Of a stretch of 64,000 nt of DNA, positions 22,840-34,435 are shown one piece after another. The DNA lies in contig NC_135505.1 in assembly GCF_052857255.1 (NCBI RefSeq), forward strand, positions 50,383,507 to 50,447,506, given 5' to 3'. Positions within the stretch are counted from its first letter, which is position 1, and every line of letters begins with the position of its first letter. Under the pieces are notes generated by a model. The model saw only the letters and a list, made by a program, of their open reading frames with translations. It was not told the origin of the DNA and searched no databases. A program made the translations under genes and the position numbers. This DNA is from Amblyomma americanum. Its lineage: Eukaryota > Arthropoda > Arachnida > Ixodida > Ixodidae.

Positions 22840-25080
22840 GGAATGTGAGCGCATGGGAGCGGAACACCGACTTTTTGAGGTATGGAGCATTTTATTGGGG
22901 TATTCCACATCCTATTATATATTTTGCGTTTTGTAAACAATTTTACTAAATGTGTTCGCTTCAGTTACATTAGCAGACGAGGCGTGAGTAATGCGTTATG
23001 TAATTCAGAACACTTGCGTTCGTTTAGAAAACGGCATTAGAGAGGATACTGGAGCCCCCCTTGTAAAGGTCAGATCCCATAAAAGAATGTATCACGTTTT
23101 TGTGAAGAGCACCTTTCAGGATGACAATAGGACGCTGGGCATGATGAACATCTTGTGCGTTTTTTATTTAATTGCGACTCGACGTATTTTCATGACGCAG
23201 CTTCATCTCTTGCAATTCAGTACATGGGAGGCTTTGTTACCGGTCACATTGAACACATGCCGTCACGCATGTGCAAAATATGCATCATTGTGTGCCACTA
23301 AGCAATAATATCATGTTTGTTGTTCAGGGTGAGTTTGTCAGAACCAGTTTTGCTGTAGAATGTTGTCACAGCCGGTATTCAACGAAAGAAAGGACGTTGT
23401 TAACTCGGGGCTATTTTTAGGTCTAAGTCGTACCAACCATTGGCAACACCGGTAAGGATGCCTTCAACACATCTTACATGCTCGCTACTAATTCTGGTAT
23501 CTATTATATACGTTCCCTTCCTTTAAAAGGGTTTTCATATTGCTTATTTCATCAAGCGTACAGAGCCCACCGTGTGGAAACATCCCTCAGGCGAACATGC
23601 TCAATCATGACTACTCAATAACCGCAAAACTTTTCTGCTTTCTTCTTTATTAACCATCATGCTGCATGCTATGAATACCAGCAGGTTATTGAAAAACATC
23701 AGAACAAGATGTCGAGTGACAAAACTTAGTGAGCAGTGCGAATACCGACAACCAAAACGAAAAAATTAAGAGCATAATGAACAAGAGGTAATTATAAAAA
23801 GAACAACAATATTACAATATAAATAGCTGGTACATGAAGTGTCAACAATGACACTATGTCTATCTTTATTTTTTTCAAAGCTCTAGCATCAGGTGCAAAA
23901 TTTCGGCATACAATGCATTACATGGTGTAATATATCTCTGGAAATCGTGGTTTGAAAATCGGTTAAGCAGCAATTGTAAGCAAGATATGAGCGTGAAATT
24001 TTCTCGAAGCATTATGCTCGAGTGGGCAAACGCCAGTTCCTTTAGAGCACAATGAAATATTTTAACCCGTACGCCTTTGTTCTTTTGGATATTGTCGGTA
24101 AAATATTTTTAATATAGGCTGTGAAAAGAAGTTAGAACCCAATATTTTTCGTGAAATAGAGTTAGGCAGGCTATCTTGTGCATACTAAAACTCACTTTCT
24201 AGAAGTTTTTCTACTCAAGCAGTTTATGGTATGACTGAACCGTTTTTTTTATAATACCCCGAAATTCCGGGTTCTACGGGGCTAGGGGACTTCTTTTCCT
24301 GATAGCGTTTGTCCACGAAGGCAATGTGTAAAACGTAGCCATTGTAGCTGTATCCGCAATCTGCTTTCGTTGCTGCGTCCTTTTTGTCTTTTAATGCACA
24401 CGCAGGAATTGCGAGTGCATGCGTAGGGCAGACGAAAACAGTCGTCGTAAACTACCAGCCTACGGCCCCTCTGAAGAGGCAATTGTGTTTCAGTCGCTAG
24501 GTTACGGACTCTTATTCCCCCCTCTAATTACACACACTTTCTCTCAGACCACGACTCTGAGAATAATAAATTGGTGGATGATTACACTCTTTGGCAGTGC
24601 AATTTTTGCGCGCAGCTGCTCCGGGATCAGACACATTGGCGACCCCATAAGGAACACGCAGCGCCGAACGGAAGCAGCCCTGCGGTTACAGATTGCACAG
24701 CGCACTGTGGTCCGCCGTGGCGCCATCGGACGAACGGAAGACTACCCGTAAAGTCCCTCGATCATCAAGGGGCTTTAACTACCCGCGCACTCTGGCGCCA
24801 TCTCGTAGCGGGTCGCCGCCGCGCTGCCTGCCTACTGGTTGCCGCCCTACCGTCTTCCTCCGCTGCCTTCGTCCCGCACTCTTTGCTATCGCGGCACGTT
24901 TATCCTCCTCGTTCGCTCTCTTTCATCACCACCTGTGCTGCTCGTACGCCGAGGGACGCTGCTAAAGCTATGAACGGGCGCTTGAGAGCGGCGGCCTGCG
25001 CCATCTTCCTGCTTCATGTGGGAAGGAAGCGAAAGCTTCCAAATGAAACTCTGATAAGGCTGACGTGCTCCCACAAATAA
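22840..25080. other. No recognised gene; GC-rich patch at 24640-24990
   Basis: AT-rich non-coding sequence until about 24560, then a GC-rich patch with open frames on both strands that are probably composition effects. The patch leads into the Penelope-like element and may be its 5' part or a separate repeat. Confidence 0.3.
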
Positions 25081-25239
25081 TTGAATGACTCGCGGCATCG
25101 TAGCAACAAGCGTGCTCGGCGGTCGTCGAACAGAATGCTCGCCGCTCTCGGCCGGGCTCAGTATAAAACTGATCGCGAACCTTCGACATACAGCGTGCAC
25201 CAAGATAAGGCGTATATCTACCATCGGAGAAAAGGCAAG

Positions 25240-26530
25240 CCATGCAAGAACTCAAGCCAGACAACATAGTGATCCTCCCAGTAGACAAGGGCAACACAGC
25301 AGTGGTTTTAGAGAGGCGGGACTGCGAAAAGAAAATTATTCACCTTACTCAGAACTCAAGATTATGAGAAACTCCACAAGGACCCCACAAAAACTACCCA
25401 AGCAAGAGTAAACAAAATATAGAAAGAAGTATTCTAAAATCACCCCAACTTCCGAAACCTTTACCTCTATTATTGAGCACCAACAGATCGGCCCCACCAT
25501 TCTACGGCCTGCCAAAAGTCCGCAAACCTGGAATTGCATTGCGCCTGATTCTGGACTTCCGGTGTTCCCCCCTTCGCTCGTTCGCTCGTTGTAGAAATAC
25601 CTTACAATCTCATTTCCCCAATTGCAGGAAAAACTGCGCCCCATATCCGTCATTCCAGTCACTTCATCGAACTGGTGCCCCAAGCCACCCTTGAGACCGA
25701 TGAATGCCTTTTCGCCTACAACGCGACGCCCTACAACGCGACGGCACACTCTGCGCACGAGCCCCGATGTGTGTAAATGATGTGTGCCGCCTCCTGGAGC
25801 TGTGCCTATCAAACACATACTTCTTGTCAGACGGGGAATTTTTGCCGACAAATGAAGAAACGCCAATGGGAGCCTCCATTTCTGTCGTCATGGCCAATTT
25901 ATCCATGAAACACATCAAACAACGAGCCCTCAACTCATTCCACCCGAAACCAAAGATTTTCTTCAAGTATGTCGACGACTGCTTCGCCGTCATCAAACGA
26001 TCTGAGATACAAAATTTCTCTTCTCATTAACTCTGTAAGGCCTGATTTTCAGTTCGCGCTAAAGGTGAAACAAGAAAACTTCCTGCCGTTTTTGGACGCC
26101 CTCGTATACTGAAACCACAGCACCCTTCAATTCTCCATATACCGCAGACCAACTCCCTCAGGCCGGTATTTCCACTTCTCTTCGAACCACCCGAAAGTCC
26201 ATAAAGCATCAGTGAAGGAACTGTTCAGAAGAGTTGAGACACACTGCAGCCCAAACCTTGACAGCAAAAAAAAGAACAACGCACTATATTCAAAGAAATT
26301 ATCACGAAAGGCTACCCAAAAGGCTTTATTCAAAAAACCTTTAGACATAAAAAAGCACAACAACATGGGCCAAGAAATCAACGCACAAAGACTAACGCCA
26401 CCACCAAAATGCGTCTTTCTACCTTACGTCGGAGGTTTCAGCGAAACCATTGGCCGAATACTGAAAAAAGGGGGTCTCCTCCAGGTTGCGCACAAGCCCA
26501 CAAACAGTGTTGCGATCCCTTACCACCGAG
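25240..26530 (+). pseudogene. PLE reverse transcriptase, frameshifted
   Basis: Landmarks in order are LKPDNIVILPVDKGNTAVVL near 25245-25305 (PLE-specific DKGN), then PPFYGLPKVRKPGIALRLILDF near 25490-25560, TPMGASISVVMANLSMKHI near 25863-25920 (PLE MGSP-S region), and the palm box FFKYVDDCFAVI at about 25960-25995, intact YVDD. After it come FLPFLDALVY, the FSIYRRPTPSGRYFHFSSNHP motif, and the post-RT stretch ending CVFLPYVGGFSETIGRILKKGG and VAHKPTNSVA. Several frame changes and stops prevent a single product. The RT would prime from a nick made by the GIY-YIG domain. Confidence 0.8.
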
Positions 26531-26653
26531 CCACCGTGGCGGGTGCCACGTGATCGCCAGAAGCCATAATTTTACATGACCTGTTACTTGCGCACGTATT
26601 TTCTCGCCCAGGCTACCTGTTCCCAAAAACCGGCCGCGGAAAGAGCCCAAGGC

Positions 26654-26656
26654 ATT
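26654..26656. repeat. Harbinger 3-bp target duplication (left)
   Basis: ATT here and at 31103-31105. Joining the flanks on one copy restores the PLE sequence. PIF/Harbinger usually duplicates TWA (TTA/TAA), so a shifted reading (TTA at 26655-26657) is an alternative. Confidence 0.6.
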
Positions 26657-26865
26657 AGGTCTGTTCGATTCGCCTGCACTTCCTGAACTAGTTCTCTTAG
26701 TGTTGGACTTCGTTATTCGTTTCACGAGTGCAGCCTAGCGCCCTCTCCACGTCACCTGTCGTTTCAAGCAAGTACAGACGTCGTGCCGGCCTAGTTCAGC
26801 TAAACTCTGCACTTCCGCGGCCTGCAGTGCCGACTTCGTGCAGTAGTTCAGCAGCAGACAGCATC

Positions 26866-28851
26866 ATGGCAGCAGACGACGGCGGCATGTATGCGATGGT
26901 GAATGGCGTTAACAAGTTCATTATTCCTGTGATTGATGAAGATGGCCAATCTGTTCGCGCAGACAACGGGTACTCCTACTCAACACAATTGACGTGTCAT
27001 GCTATTTTGTTTGCTAGGCTGTCACTGGTTCTACGCAAAGAGAGCACGTGCATAAATGCCGCCAAATCCGCCACGACATTGTTTGGCACGTCCTGCTGCC
27101 ATTTACGCCGGCATACTACTTGCCCTTTGTTTTGTCATTTAGAGCCTGCACTACAATTTCCCCGCACTCAACACAGCTGAGGGAAGGAAGCGATGTAAGT
27201 TTTCTTTGTTTACCGCGAATAAAAATAATAATTGGTTTTTGGGGAAAGGAAATGGCACAGTATCTGTCTCATATATCATTGGACACCTGAACCGCGCCGT
27301 AAGAGAAGGGATAAATGAAGGAATGAAAGAAGAAAGGAAGAGAGAGGCGCCGTAGTGGAGGGCTCCGGAATAATTTCGACCACCTGGGGATCTTTAACGT
27401 GCACTGACATTGCACAGCACACGGGCGCCTTAGCGTTTTGCTTCCATAAAAACGCAGCCGCGGCGGTCGGGTTCGAACCCGGGAACTCCGGATCAGTAGC
27501 CGAGCGCGCTAACCACTGAGCCACCGCGGCGGGGTTGTTTACCGCAAACAATTAACGTCTGCCTCCCTACCGGCGTCGCGTTTCATCGCTCCCTTGATCT
27601 TTGCAGCGCCCAAGAGAATGCGGAATAGACATCAGTGAATATTTTTGTATTGTCCCGCAGATGGCTCGCTTTGACAGTCGTTTTTATTGCCGACAAGCTT
27701 GCTAACGAATCTAAGCATCAAGCGGCAAATGCAGAGCTTAGGCTTCCCCCAGCGTGTACGCCCCTACTCCCAGTCCCAGCGCCTACGCCATTCCCAGCGC
27801 TTACGCCGCCCTTGCCTGGCACTCCTGAGCTGGCGCTGTGGTTTCTCTGGAAGACGAGGTTCTTTATGGAAAATATAAGGATATGAAGGAACAAGTTGAC
27901 AAGAATGGAGGCTTCCGGTAAGATTTATTTAATTGTTTTGTAAGCTACTTGTTTCCTCGTGTGTTGAATAGAGACTCGCTTACGCAGGTTTGTATGTTTC
28001 CAAGCCCTATCTATGTCAGGGAAAGTTGATCTAGAGCTTTTTTTTTATTAAAGTCCTATGCGGTTAGCCAGGCCCACAGTAGCTACGGCAACCGTTCTGT
28101 ACGTTAGCTCCAAAGTACATTATTTTCAGAACTTGAAATGTGGACCTGATATCCTTTTTCTTTCTGTGATATCGCATGTCATGCAGCACAAAGACGGCAG
28201 TGTAGCAGGCGCTTGTCGTTGTCATCAACAAAGAATTTGTAGCATAAACGACAGCTCTCCAAATCGAAACAAATGGAAGAGCTTGGAGAGATCTTACAAG
28301 CATACAAAATTTAAGAACTCATCGTCTGGAAATTTCCGCATCACTGTTGCAGTATCTCTTTGAAAAGTTGTTTAATTTATTTTCTTCGTTTCAGCGAGCT
28401 TGGTGGCGTTCTTGAAAAAGAACACCGTATTACTCCGACGCTCTTGCTTCCACCTGGAATAGTGCTACAGCGAGGAAACTCCAGGTGAGGTTACAATAAT
28501 TCAATGGTTCAGGACTGCCAAGGCTGATAATGATTTTTTAGCACATCTTTGGACGCTAAACTGAGTGAACAATCTTCTCACCAGCCAGCGTCGCCAGCAC
28601 TCGACCAGCCAGAAGTGACACCCTTGCCTGACGAGGAAGCCACATCAGATGTGGCAAGCGAGCCAGAACCAAGTTCCAGAAACAAGGAAACACGGGGAAG
28701 AAGAAAAGGAAGACTACATCAGGGGAGGCACTCCTCAAAGTTTTTTGAAGAGTCGAAAAAAGAGAGAGAAGAAAGGTTTAACAGAAAATTGCTGCTGTTA
28801 GAGCGCATTCTTACAGCCGTGGAAGCACAGGCTACGCAACAAAATCAATAA
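26866..28851 (+). pseudogene. Harbinger Myb/SANT-like accessory gene, multi-exon, frameshifted
   Basis: It probably starts at ATG 26866 (MAADDGGMYAMVNGVNKF). An exon at 27661-27917 (acceptor tgtcccgcag, donor gtaaga) has a Pro-rich linker and ends LALWFLWKTRFFME, then, after a one-base frame change near 27870, YKDMKEQVDKNGGF. An exon around 28184-28360 has SPNRNKWKSLERSYKHTK, the last SANT helix with WKSL. The exon 28395-28484 encodes GVLEKEHRITPTLLLPPG. The last exon, 28542-28851, joins in phase and ends with a Lys/Arg-rich region and a heptad-like tail. This protein brings the transposase to the nucleus and the transposon ends. The first donor and the third exon limits are uncertain, and a SINE interrupts the first intron. 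Confidence 0.6.
27220..27534 (-). mobile_element. SINE inside the Harbinger, with 14-bp TSD
   Basis: Read on the minus strand there is a tRNA-like head (gccgcggtggctcagtggtt, B-box ggttcgaaccc), then a long body ending near 'ccaattattatttt'. The flanks ttgtttaccgc(g/a)aa at 27206-27219 and 27535-27548 match apart from one base, a clear target-site duplication. The head begins directly at the right flank. It is the longest SINE here (315 bp) and a reference for the fragments at 10310 and 12020. Confidence 0.85.
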
Positions 28852-28859
28852 AGTGATTT

Positions 28860-29736
28860 CCAGAACCTTGTGACAGATGTTTATTCTTGTACTGTGACCA
28901 TTAAAAAGAACTAAGTGCTTATGCAAAAACTGCACATGGACCCATTATATAATGCAGTGCAATTGCATAACTTAAACGTTTGTAGTAACGGATTGCGGAG
29001 GTAGCAGCGTGAAAGAGAGCATGACATAAGCATTCAAACAGTAATTATGAGTAAGAAGCAGTTTAGTTTGTTCCGACTTTATAACCTGCAAGGCATTTTA
29101 AACTTCACTCCGGAAATGTTAAGATGGTAGAACTTCCTTTATTACTGTAACCACCTATACACAAGACTGAAGATTGGTTTCAATGTTAACGGCAAATTAA
29201 CTCCTCGAGAAACACAAATGCTAAAAAGGGCACCAGACTGCACGCCTAGCAAAGAAGAGAGGGCTATCACTTGGAGCGAAAACGATTTATTTGAACAGCT
29301 TGTAGCAGCTGAAGAGATGCACACAGAAAGCAGAATTAATGGATGCTGAGAACACCATTTAAAATTCTTTCCATCAGATAACTATGAAAGAAACACACTG
29401 AACTAGCAAAGTACTGTATTAAACAAATTTAACTTGAACAAGAAGACTGAAATGCCTGCACATAAATACAAACATATAAGGTCTAGGAGTAAGAATGATA
29501 AATACTTGTATTTGTGGCTTTGAAGTGAAAAAAATATGCAGTAGCACTGAGCATTATCTTGCTAAGATCGCATGGTGTTCTTCAAATTTCGTTTAGTTTG
29601 TTGAGTATTATGCACACTGACTTATGAAACGTGACTGCATGCAGATAAAAAGAGGCGGTACCCAAATATGCGCGTGCATTGGGAAAAACAGTGTATCTGC
29701 AAGTCAGTGTAGCAGCTATGCAGGATAGAAACACAC
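28860..29736. other. Non-coding space between the two Harbinger genes
   Basis: AT-rich, no recognised gene. The 3' ends of the convergent accessory and transposase genes must lie here. Confidence 0.5.
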
Positions 29737-30871
29737 TCAACACTGCTTCATAATGAGGGTTTGCTGTACTATTTCGCACTGTTTGGCAGTGCTGAAATCA
29801 AAATCAAGGTCATTGTCCTCATCGTTTCATACATCCTCCAGCTGGGGCAGCTGGCCCAGTTCATTAAAAAATCTCTCATCGTTGCACATATTGTGCAGCA
29901 CGCAGGCAGCCATTATGATTAAGCAACACTGTTTAATGCTTGCAGCATCAACTAGGTACAGCCTCCTAAAGCGCTGCTTTTACAGGCAATACGAATTCTC
30001 GTTAGCAACACGTTGCTGCGAATGGAAGATGTTGAAGTTCTTTTTCCACGCCGCAAAGCTGCTCCCATGGACGCGATAAGGCGTTAGAAGCCATGGCAGC
30101 AGCGGGTACGCCGTCTCCAAAGATGTATCCATCGGCGCATTTGTCGGCGGCCTCTCCTGAAAATTGGCTCTCACGAAGAACACTAGCGTTGTGTGCCGCG
30201 CCCGGGAAACCGATGAATACATCAATGAACTTGTTGCGGTCATCACATATGCCCTGCAGAATCAAAGACGGGTAATTCTTCCGGTTTTAATAAGACTGTG
30301 GTGCCGCAGTTGGTTTACTGATTTGACTGTGACAATCGTCCACACAGCCGATTGTGTTCCGTGGTTCCTTGCCATCGGCTTCTGCTAAGAAGCCAGCCTT
30401 GCCATGTTCTTGCTGTTGCTGGTTCGGCCAGGTGATGAAGGACGAGCTGGTTTTGATCAAAAAGTCCAAGGCTCTTTCGATGCACTTTTGCACCGACGAC
30501 ACAGAGACATCAAAACGGTCTGTTAGAGAATAAATGTTGCATTGCGTGCCCAAGTAACCTATGACGATGAGACACCTTTTCCCTGGGCTTATTTCCGGAC
30601 GGCCTCCCACTGGGTGCGGGAAAAATGGCGATATTTTAAAACTACCCACCAGAGAATTAAACGTGCTGCGTGAAAGAAGGAAGAGTCTCTGGAACTCGAA
30701 TTCATAATATCTGCTGACAACGTCCTGGCAGTACCGCGGTACATGGTTCCTCTGTAGCGTCACTAACTTCATTGCCATCGTAAGTGAGTCGTCCAATTCC
30801 TATTCGTCGCTGTCGGAGTCGACAAGGTCTATAGCTGCCTGCACGGCAGTAGGCAGTAAGCCACAGTTCAT
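29737..30871 (-). pseudogene. HARBI1-like DDE transposase, broken
   Basis: About 378 codons on the minus strand, near the usual HARBI1 length. The start is ATG at 30871 (MNCGLLPTVQ). A TAG soon follows in the acidic DSDSDE stretch. The central region has RCLIVIGYLGTQCNIYSLTDRFDVSVSSVQKCIERAL (helix-turn-helix-like), then the first catalytic Asp in NTIGCVDDCHSQISKP, where D replaces the usual G after the Asp. A frame change follows, then NKFIDVFIGFPGAAHNASVLRES and a GD motif (second Asp), then a frame change to FNIFHSQQRVANENSYCL (catalytic Glu region) with a stop just after, then CVLHNMCND. It would cut and paste the element in the nucleus; this copy is inactive. Confidence 0.8.
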
Positions 30872-31102
30872 TTATTTCTCTTCCGCACAGCATACACGCA
30901 CACGAAGCAACACGGCTCCCGATGTCCAACGAGCGCTAGAAATGCAGAAGGCTTGCACGATATTTGCACTTTTACGCTCGTTTCCAATCAGCGCTAGTGT
31001 CGCGCTAGCTCTGCACTGCTGAGCTGGAGCTTCATGAGCAGGGAACTTTATATGAACGGACGTGGACTGGTGCACGTCGTGCAGGCCGAATCGGACGGAC
31101 CT

Positions 31103-31560
31103 ATTATTAACAAAATTCCATGCGCCGACTGCGACGCAAGCTACATCGACGAGACCAAAAAACTCAAGGAAATAATTCGGCAACATAAAAACGTCGTCCT
31201 CAACTTCGCAAGAGAGCACAGTCCTGTGGCCTAACATTCCAAGTAATCAGAACATAGAATCAACTTCGAAGGAACACACATCCTCGGAATCGAAACAAAT
31301 TACCATAAAAGGCTCCTCGAATCCTGGCACATCCAAACCTCCCAGAGCGACATAAACCATACAAAAGGAAACCTGCCCCCAGTATATATGCACAGGGACT
31401 CCGCTCTTCAACACAACCAAAAAAAGTCGTCATTGACCGCCTCCCCGCAGTGTGGCAACGTGACTCACAGCCATTACTCCCCCTCTTGCTACCCCTCGCC
31501 CACGTCTTTGGCATCAATGCTTTCTTTCCCTTGACCCCCTCTTCCGCTCCATACTTAAAG
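31103..31560 (+). pseudogene. PLE GIY-YIG endonuclease C-terminus, with stops
   Basis: The frame resumes with INKIPCADCDASYIDETKKLKEIIRQHK; canonical PLE text is VYKIPCADCDASYIGETKR, so Y-I-G has become Y-I-D. Then NFEGTHILGIETNYHKRLLESWHIQTSQSDINHTKGNLPPVY follows in another frame, the conserved Glu region and the usual INR-KG-LP--Y end. This domain nicks the target. It is separated from its RT by the Harbinger and has lost at least one conserved Gly. Confidence 0.75.
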
Positions 31561-31580
31561 ACGCTAGCAGCTGCCCTTAG

Positions 31581-31625
31581 TGACCCCTGACGAAGTAGCC
31601 GAGTCTGCTTCGAAACGTTGGGTTA
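31581..31625 (+). ncRNA. Hammerhead-like ribozyme motif at the PLE 3' end
   Basis: The core words CTGACGA (31587-31593) and CGAAAC (31611-31616) are followed by GTT. Stem I can form from TGACCC (31581-31586) with GGGTTA (31620-31625), including one G-U. Stem II can form from AAGTAG with CTGCTT around loop CCGAGT. Hammerhead motifs are known in PLE terminal repeats. Here the two bases beside the core in stem II do not pair in the canonical register, so activity is doubtful. Confidence 0.5.
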
Positions 31626-31686
31626 AAAAAAGTTTTTGGTTGGAGATGTGCAGTTTATTGTAAGTGTTCGAACCCAATCTGACAAG

Positions 31687-31860
31687 GGTGGCTGCGGTGG
31701 TCCAATTTGCATGGAGGCTGAATTCTAGAGGCCCGTATACTGTGCGATGTCAGTGCACGTTAAAGAACCCCATGTGGTCTAAATTCCCGGAGCCCTTCAA
31801 TGCGGCATCTCTCATAGCCTTAGTCGCTTTGCGACGTTAAACCCCCATAAACCATAAACC
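31687..31860 (+). mobile_element. SINE, head-deleted
   Basis: The words 'gcccgtatactgtgcgatgtc' and 'cagtgcacgttaaagaacccc' and the end 'cccataaaccataaacca' match the body and tail of 20428-20646. Only a stub of the tRNA-like head remains. It lies directly after the PLE end. Confidence 0.75.
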
Positions 31861-34119
31861 AACCTGACAGGCAAATCTGTCGAAATGTTTAGTTTTCAAA
31901 GTTACCAGAACTGTTTGGAACAACGTAAAATCAGCTCCACCTGGATGCGAAAAATCGGGATAAATCTGATCGCGTCTTGCATCACAAACAAAGCGATAAA
32001 GCTGCGTGCCGGCAGCCTTGAAGATTGAACAAACAGTACAGATTTTAGACAGCATGGCTCCTCGGCAAGCAGCAGCAAAAAACTCTGCGAAAATCCCATT
32101 CCAGTTTATGCTGCGCCGGTGACCCTCTGACGTAGCAGCTGACATTCCTCGGCAGCGTCTTTTTTTGGATTCGGCTGCCCCGCAACAACATTCGCATCTC
32201 ACCCTCTGGCGCATACTGCGAGCAGGTTCTTACAGCTGCGAGGGAGCAACCGCGACCTCTGGTCAACATCGCAGTCCTCAAGACATCAGAGTTGGTTCAT
32301 GCCACGTGTCCCCCAATGCCAATGTGTTCCACCCTTATTGCGGTCTGCACAGACGAGTCCCTTTCGGGACTTGAAAGATTTGTCTCGTTCTTTATATGTC
32401 GACGGTATTTGTTCTCATTCGAAGAACAAACGTCTTTCAAAGCGGTTTAAAGAAACTAAGCATTAAACCTATACTTTGGGCAAAACTGGTGCCTTTCGAG
32501 CCCACTACTGGAGAAGACCGAGTGCAAAGACCACTGCAACTGGAGAAATATCAGGTCCAGTCGAACTCTGTCAGAATTAAGAAAAAAGAAGACACTGGAA
32601 ATTTTCAAATGTTGAGGGTTCATATAACATCGTCGCTTCAAACATAGTGCTGCAGCTTTAGTATGGGAGTGCTGCTAACTCACACACCGTAACAAATACA
32701 GTACAATCATATATCGGCACAAGATCCACAAACCGGCGTGTTAAAATAATTTATATTCATATATTCTCCTTTTTCTTTTGTCCTGTTCACAAAGCAACAG
32801 ATTTTCAATTAAAGGAGGCATGTTCTCCCTTCAGTGAATGAATTACGTCGAATTTATAGAAACATGTATAAAAGTGAAATGAACGAAATATACCATCTTG
32901 GCCGTTAAACGATTGCGAACAGACTTTCGCTTTCAGAATAATTAGAAGAGCGCAACGGGTATATCTTCTGGCCGAACATAATGTTCGCACGTTAATGTCT
33001 GGAACTGAATTCTCTTACAGACATTTTGTTCTAGGGAATAAGTATTCCGGAAATATACAAGCAGAAGCACCGACATTTTTTAACAGGAGAAGAGAGAAGT
33101 GGCACCTCACCAATAATGCTTGAAGCTTATTTCAGGCCCCCTCTTTTCGCTTTGGCGTCGCTTCGAACCTACGTTAACTGGCGGCGGTTTAAATACAATG
33201 ACCGAAATGCTGACAGTGTATATAACATAAATAACTTATACCATAGTCTTAAAAGGTGATTCTCTAATCCGCGAGATAATTAAAAAAATGATAAATAGGT
33301 ATCAGCCTTGTACATAAAGAGCTATTAGAAGTCTTAAGTCCATTAGCGTCTTTCACAATCCCAGAATATAATTAAGGGAGCAGTTTCAAGAAATCGCCAG
33401 GACTATTGACGTCTCTGGTGAATTTGTCTATTTGAGAAGCATTTCTTTTCAAACTCTATCTACTCGTTACGATTAAATGTCGGAAGAAAAACGGAGACCT
33501 ATGCTATAAATTGTGCATAATGCCAACGTCATGGGACAGAAATCGAGAAGCTGTAAGCGTGTCTGTATAATTATATCCTGCCTGCTGTCTTGAGTCATTT
33601 GCGAGTCAACGGCGGCTTCATGCCACCTTTTTCCACTTAATCCGTCTTGTGGAGTCTCTGCTTCCTTTTAATATCTGGAAAATTTTAGTTCGAACAATTC
33701 AATTTTTTTACACTGTCAGATAACTTGGCTTTTGTCTGAAATTCCTCCTTGTAAATGTTGCACATCTCGACGGCCATTGTTTTTTTTTAATATACAAGAT
33801 GTCTCAAATAACCTGTGCTAAGCACGAATAAAGTGATACTTTCTCTACTAAGGCGCAAACAGTGGGTGTTATAGGTCAGCACATAATTAAATGCTCCTAA
33901 TTTCTCTGCAACTGATCAGTCATCTAACTTTCTGATCACTAACTTTAGTACATAGACTTCTAATGAAACGTTGTGGATTAAGTTGAAAATAGCTAATTTC
34001 AGTTTTCTTCAACGTGAAGTTAGCGCGGGTTTTATTATATACATAACCTACTAGAAAAGCGACGGAAACGATATGTGTGAAAAACAGAACAAAAAGTATA
34101 TGCAGCAACAACTTTGAAA
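31861..34119. other. Non-coding, AT-rich after 32400; no recognised gene
   Basis: A 125-codon minus-strand frame at 32214-31837 has Cys/Arg-rich content but no recognised domain; I cannot support it as a gene. From 32400 to 34119 the sequence is AT-rich with only short frames. Confidence 0.35.
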
Positions 34120-34228
34120 CATGGTGTTTTACCAGCGCAAGAAGAAGCGGACGAAGGAGCACAGAACAATGAAAGACGAGCGCTGAATTCCTACTTTATT
34201 TTGGAAAAACGCGAAACTCCTTACATAT

Positions 34229-34413
34229 TGATACGGGAATAAAAGAAGAGGCGGAGAGCGAGCGCGAGCGGCGAGCGCGCGGCTCTAGAACAAGGGAGAT
34301 AGAACGAGAAAGCTTGGCCGCCGCCGGTCGTGCTTCGCCGGCTCTCCTCCGTACTGCTGCTATATTTCTCTGGGCGGGCCCGTGGCCACCCCGTGGCATC
34401 CCACACCGTAACA
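34229..34413 (+). repeat. 5' LTR of gypsy 1
   Basis: TG...CA ends and an early AATAAA (gggaataaaag at 34234-34244). It carries a 13-base GC-rich duplication-like segment (about 34266-34278) absent from the 3' LTR. Confidence 0.9.
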
Positions 34414-34416
34414 TTT

Positions 34417-34434
34417 TGGTGGCAGCGGTGGGAT
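34417..34434 (+). promoter_or_regulatory. Primer-binding site of gypsy 1
   Basis: TGGTGGCAGCGGTGGGAT lies three bases after the LTR and starts TGG, complementary to the tRNA CCA end. It matches about 15 of 18 positions of the leucine-tRNA PBS as I recall it, so tRNA-Leu is the likely primer. Confidence 0.6.
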
Positions 34435-34435
34435 A

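Larger units (their letters stand above)
26657..31102. mobile_element. PIF/Harbinger DNA transposon, complete but broken
   Basis: The terminal inverted repeats are about 23 bp. The left end starts AGGTCTGTTCGATTCGCC (26657 on); the right end finishes GCCGAATCGGACGGACCT (to 31102), complementary apart from about three mismatches and one extra base. A Myb/SANT-like gene lies on the plus strand at 26866-28851, and a HARBI1-like transposase on the minus strand at 30871-29737, the usual convergent two-gene set. It sits inside a PLE and contains a SINE. Both genes are damaged, so it cannot move on its own. Confidence 0.85.
25085..31680 (+). mobile_element. Penelope-like element split by a Harbinger
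   Basis: The PLE occupies 25085-26656 and resumes at 31103-31680. The two parts join across the Harbinger after removal of a 3-bp ATT duplication, which restores the reading through to the KIPCADC motif of the endonuclease. It ends with a hammerhead-like motif and is followed at once by a SINE. Its coding parts are annotated separately. PLEs combine an RT with a GIY-YIG endonuclease. Confidence 0.85.

Noticed and set aside
24560..25080. 169-codon plus-strand frame as a host gene
   Set aside because: GC-rich with long frames on both strands and no recognisable motif or splice structure.
31837..32214. 125-codon minus-strand frame
   Set aside because: No domain, no start context and no splice partner; it partly overlaps a SINE end.
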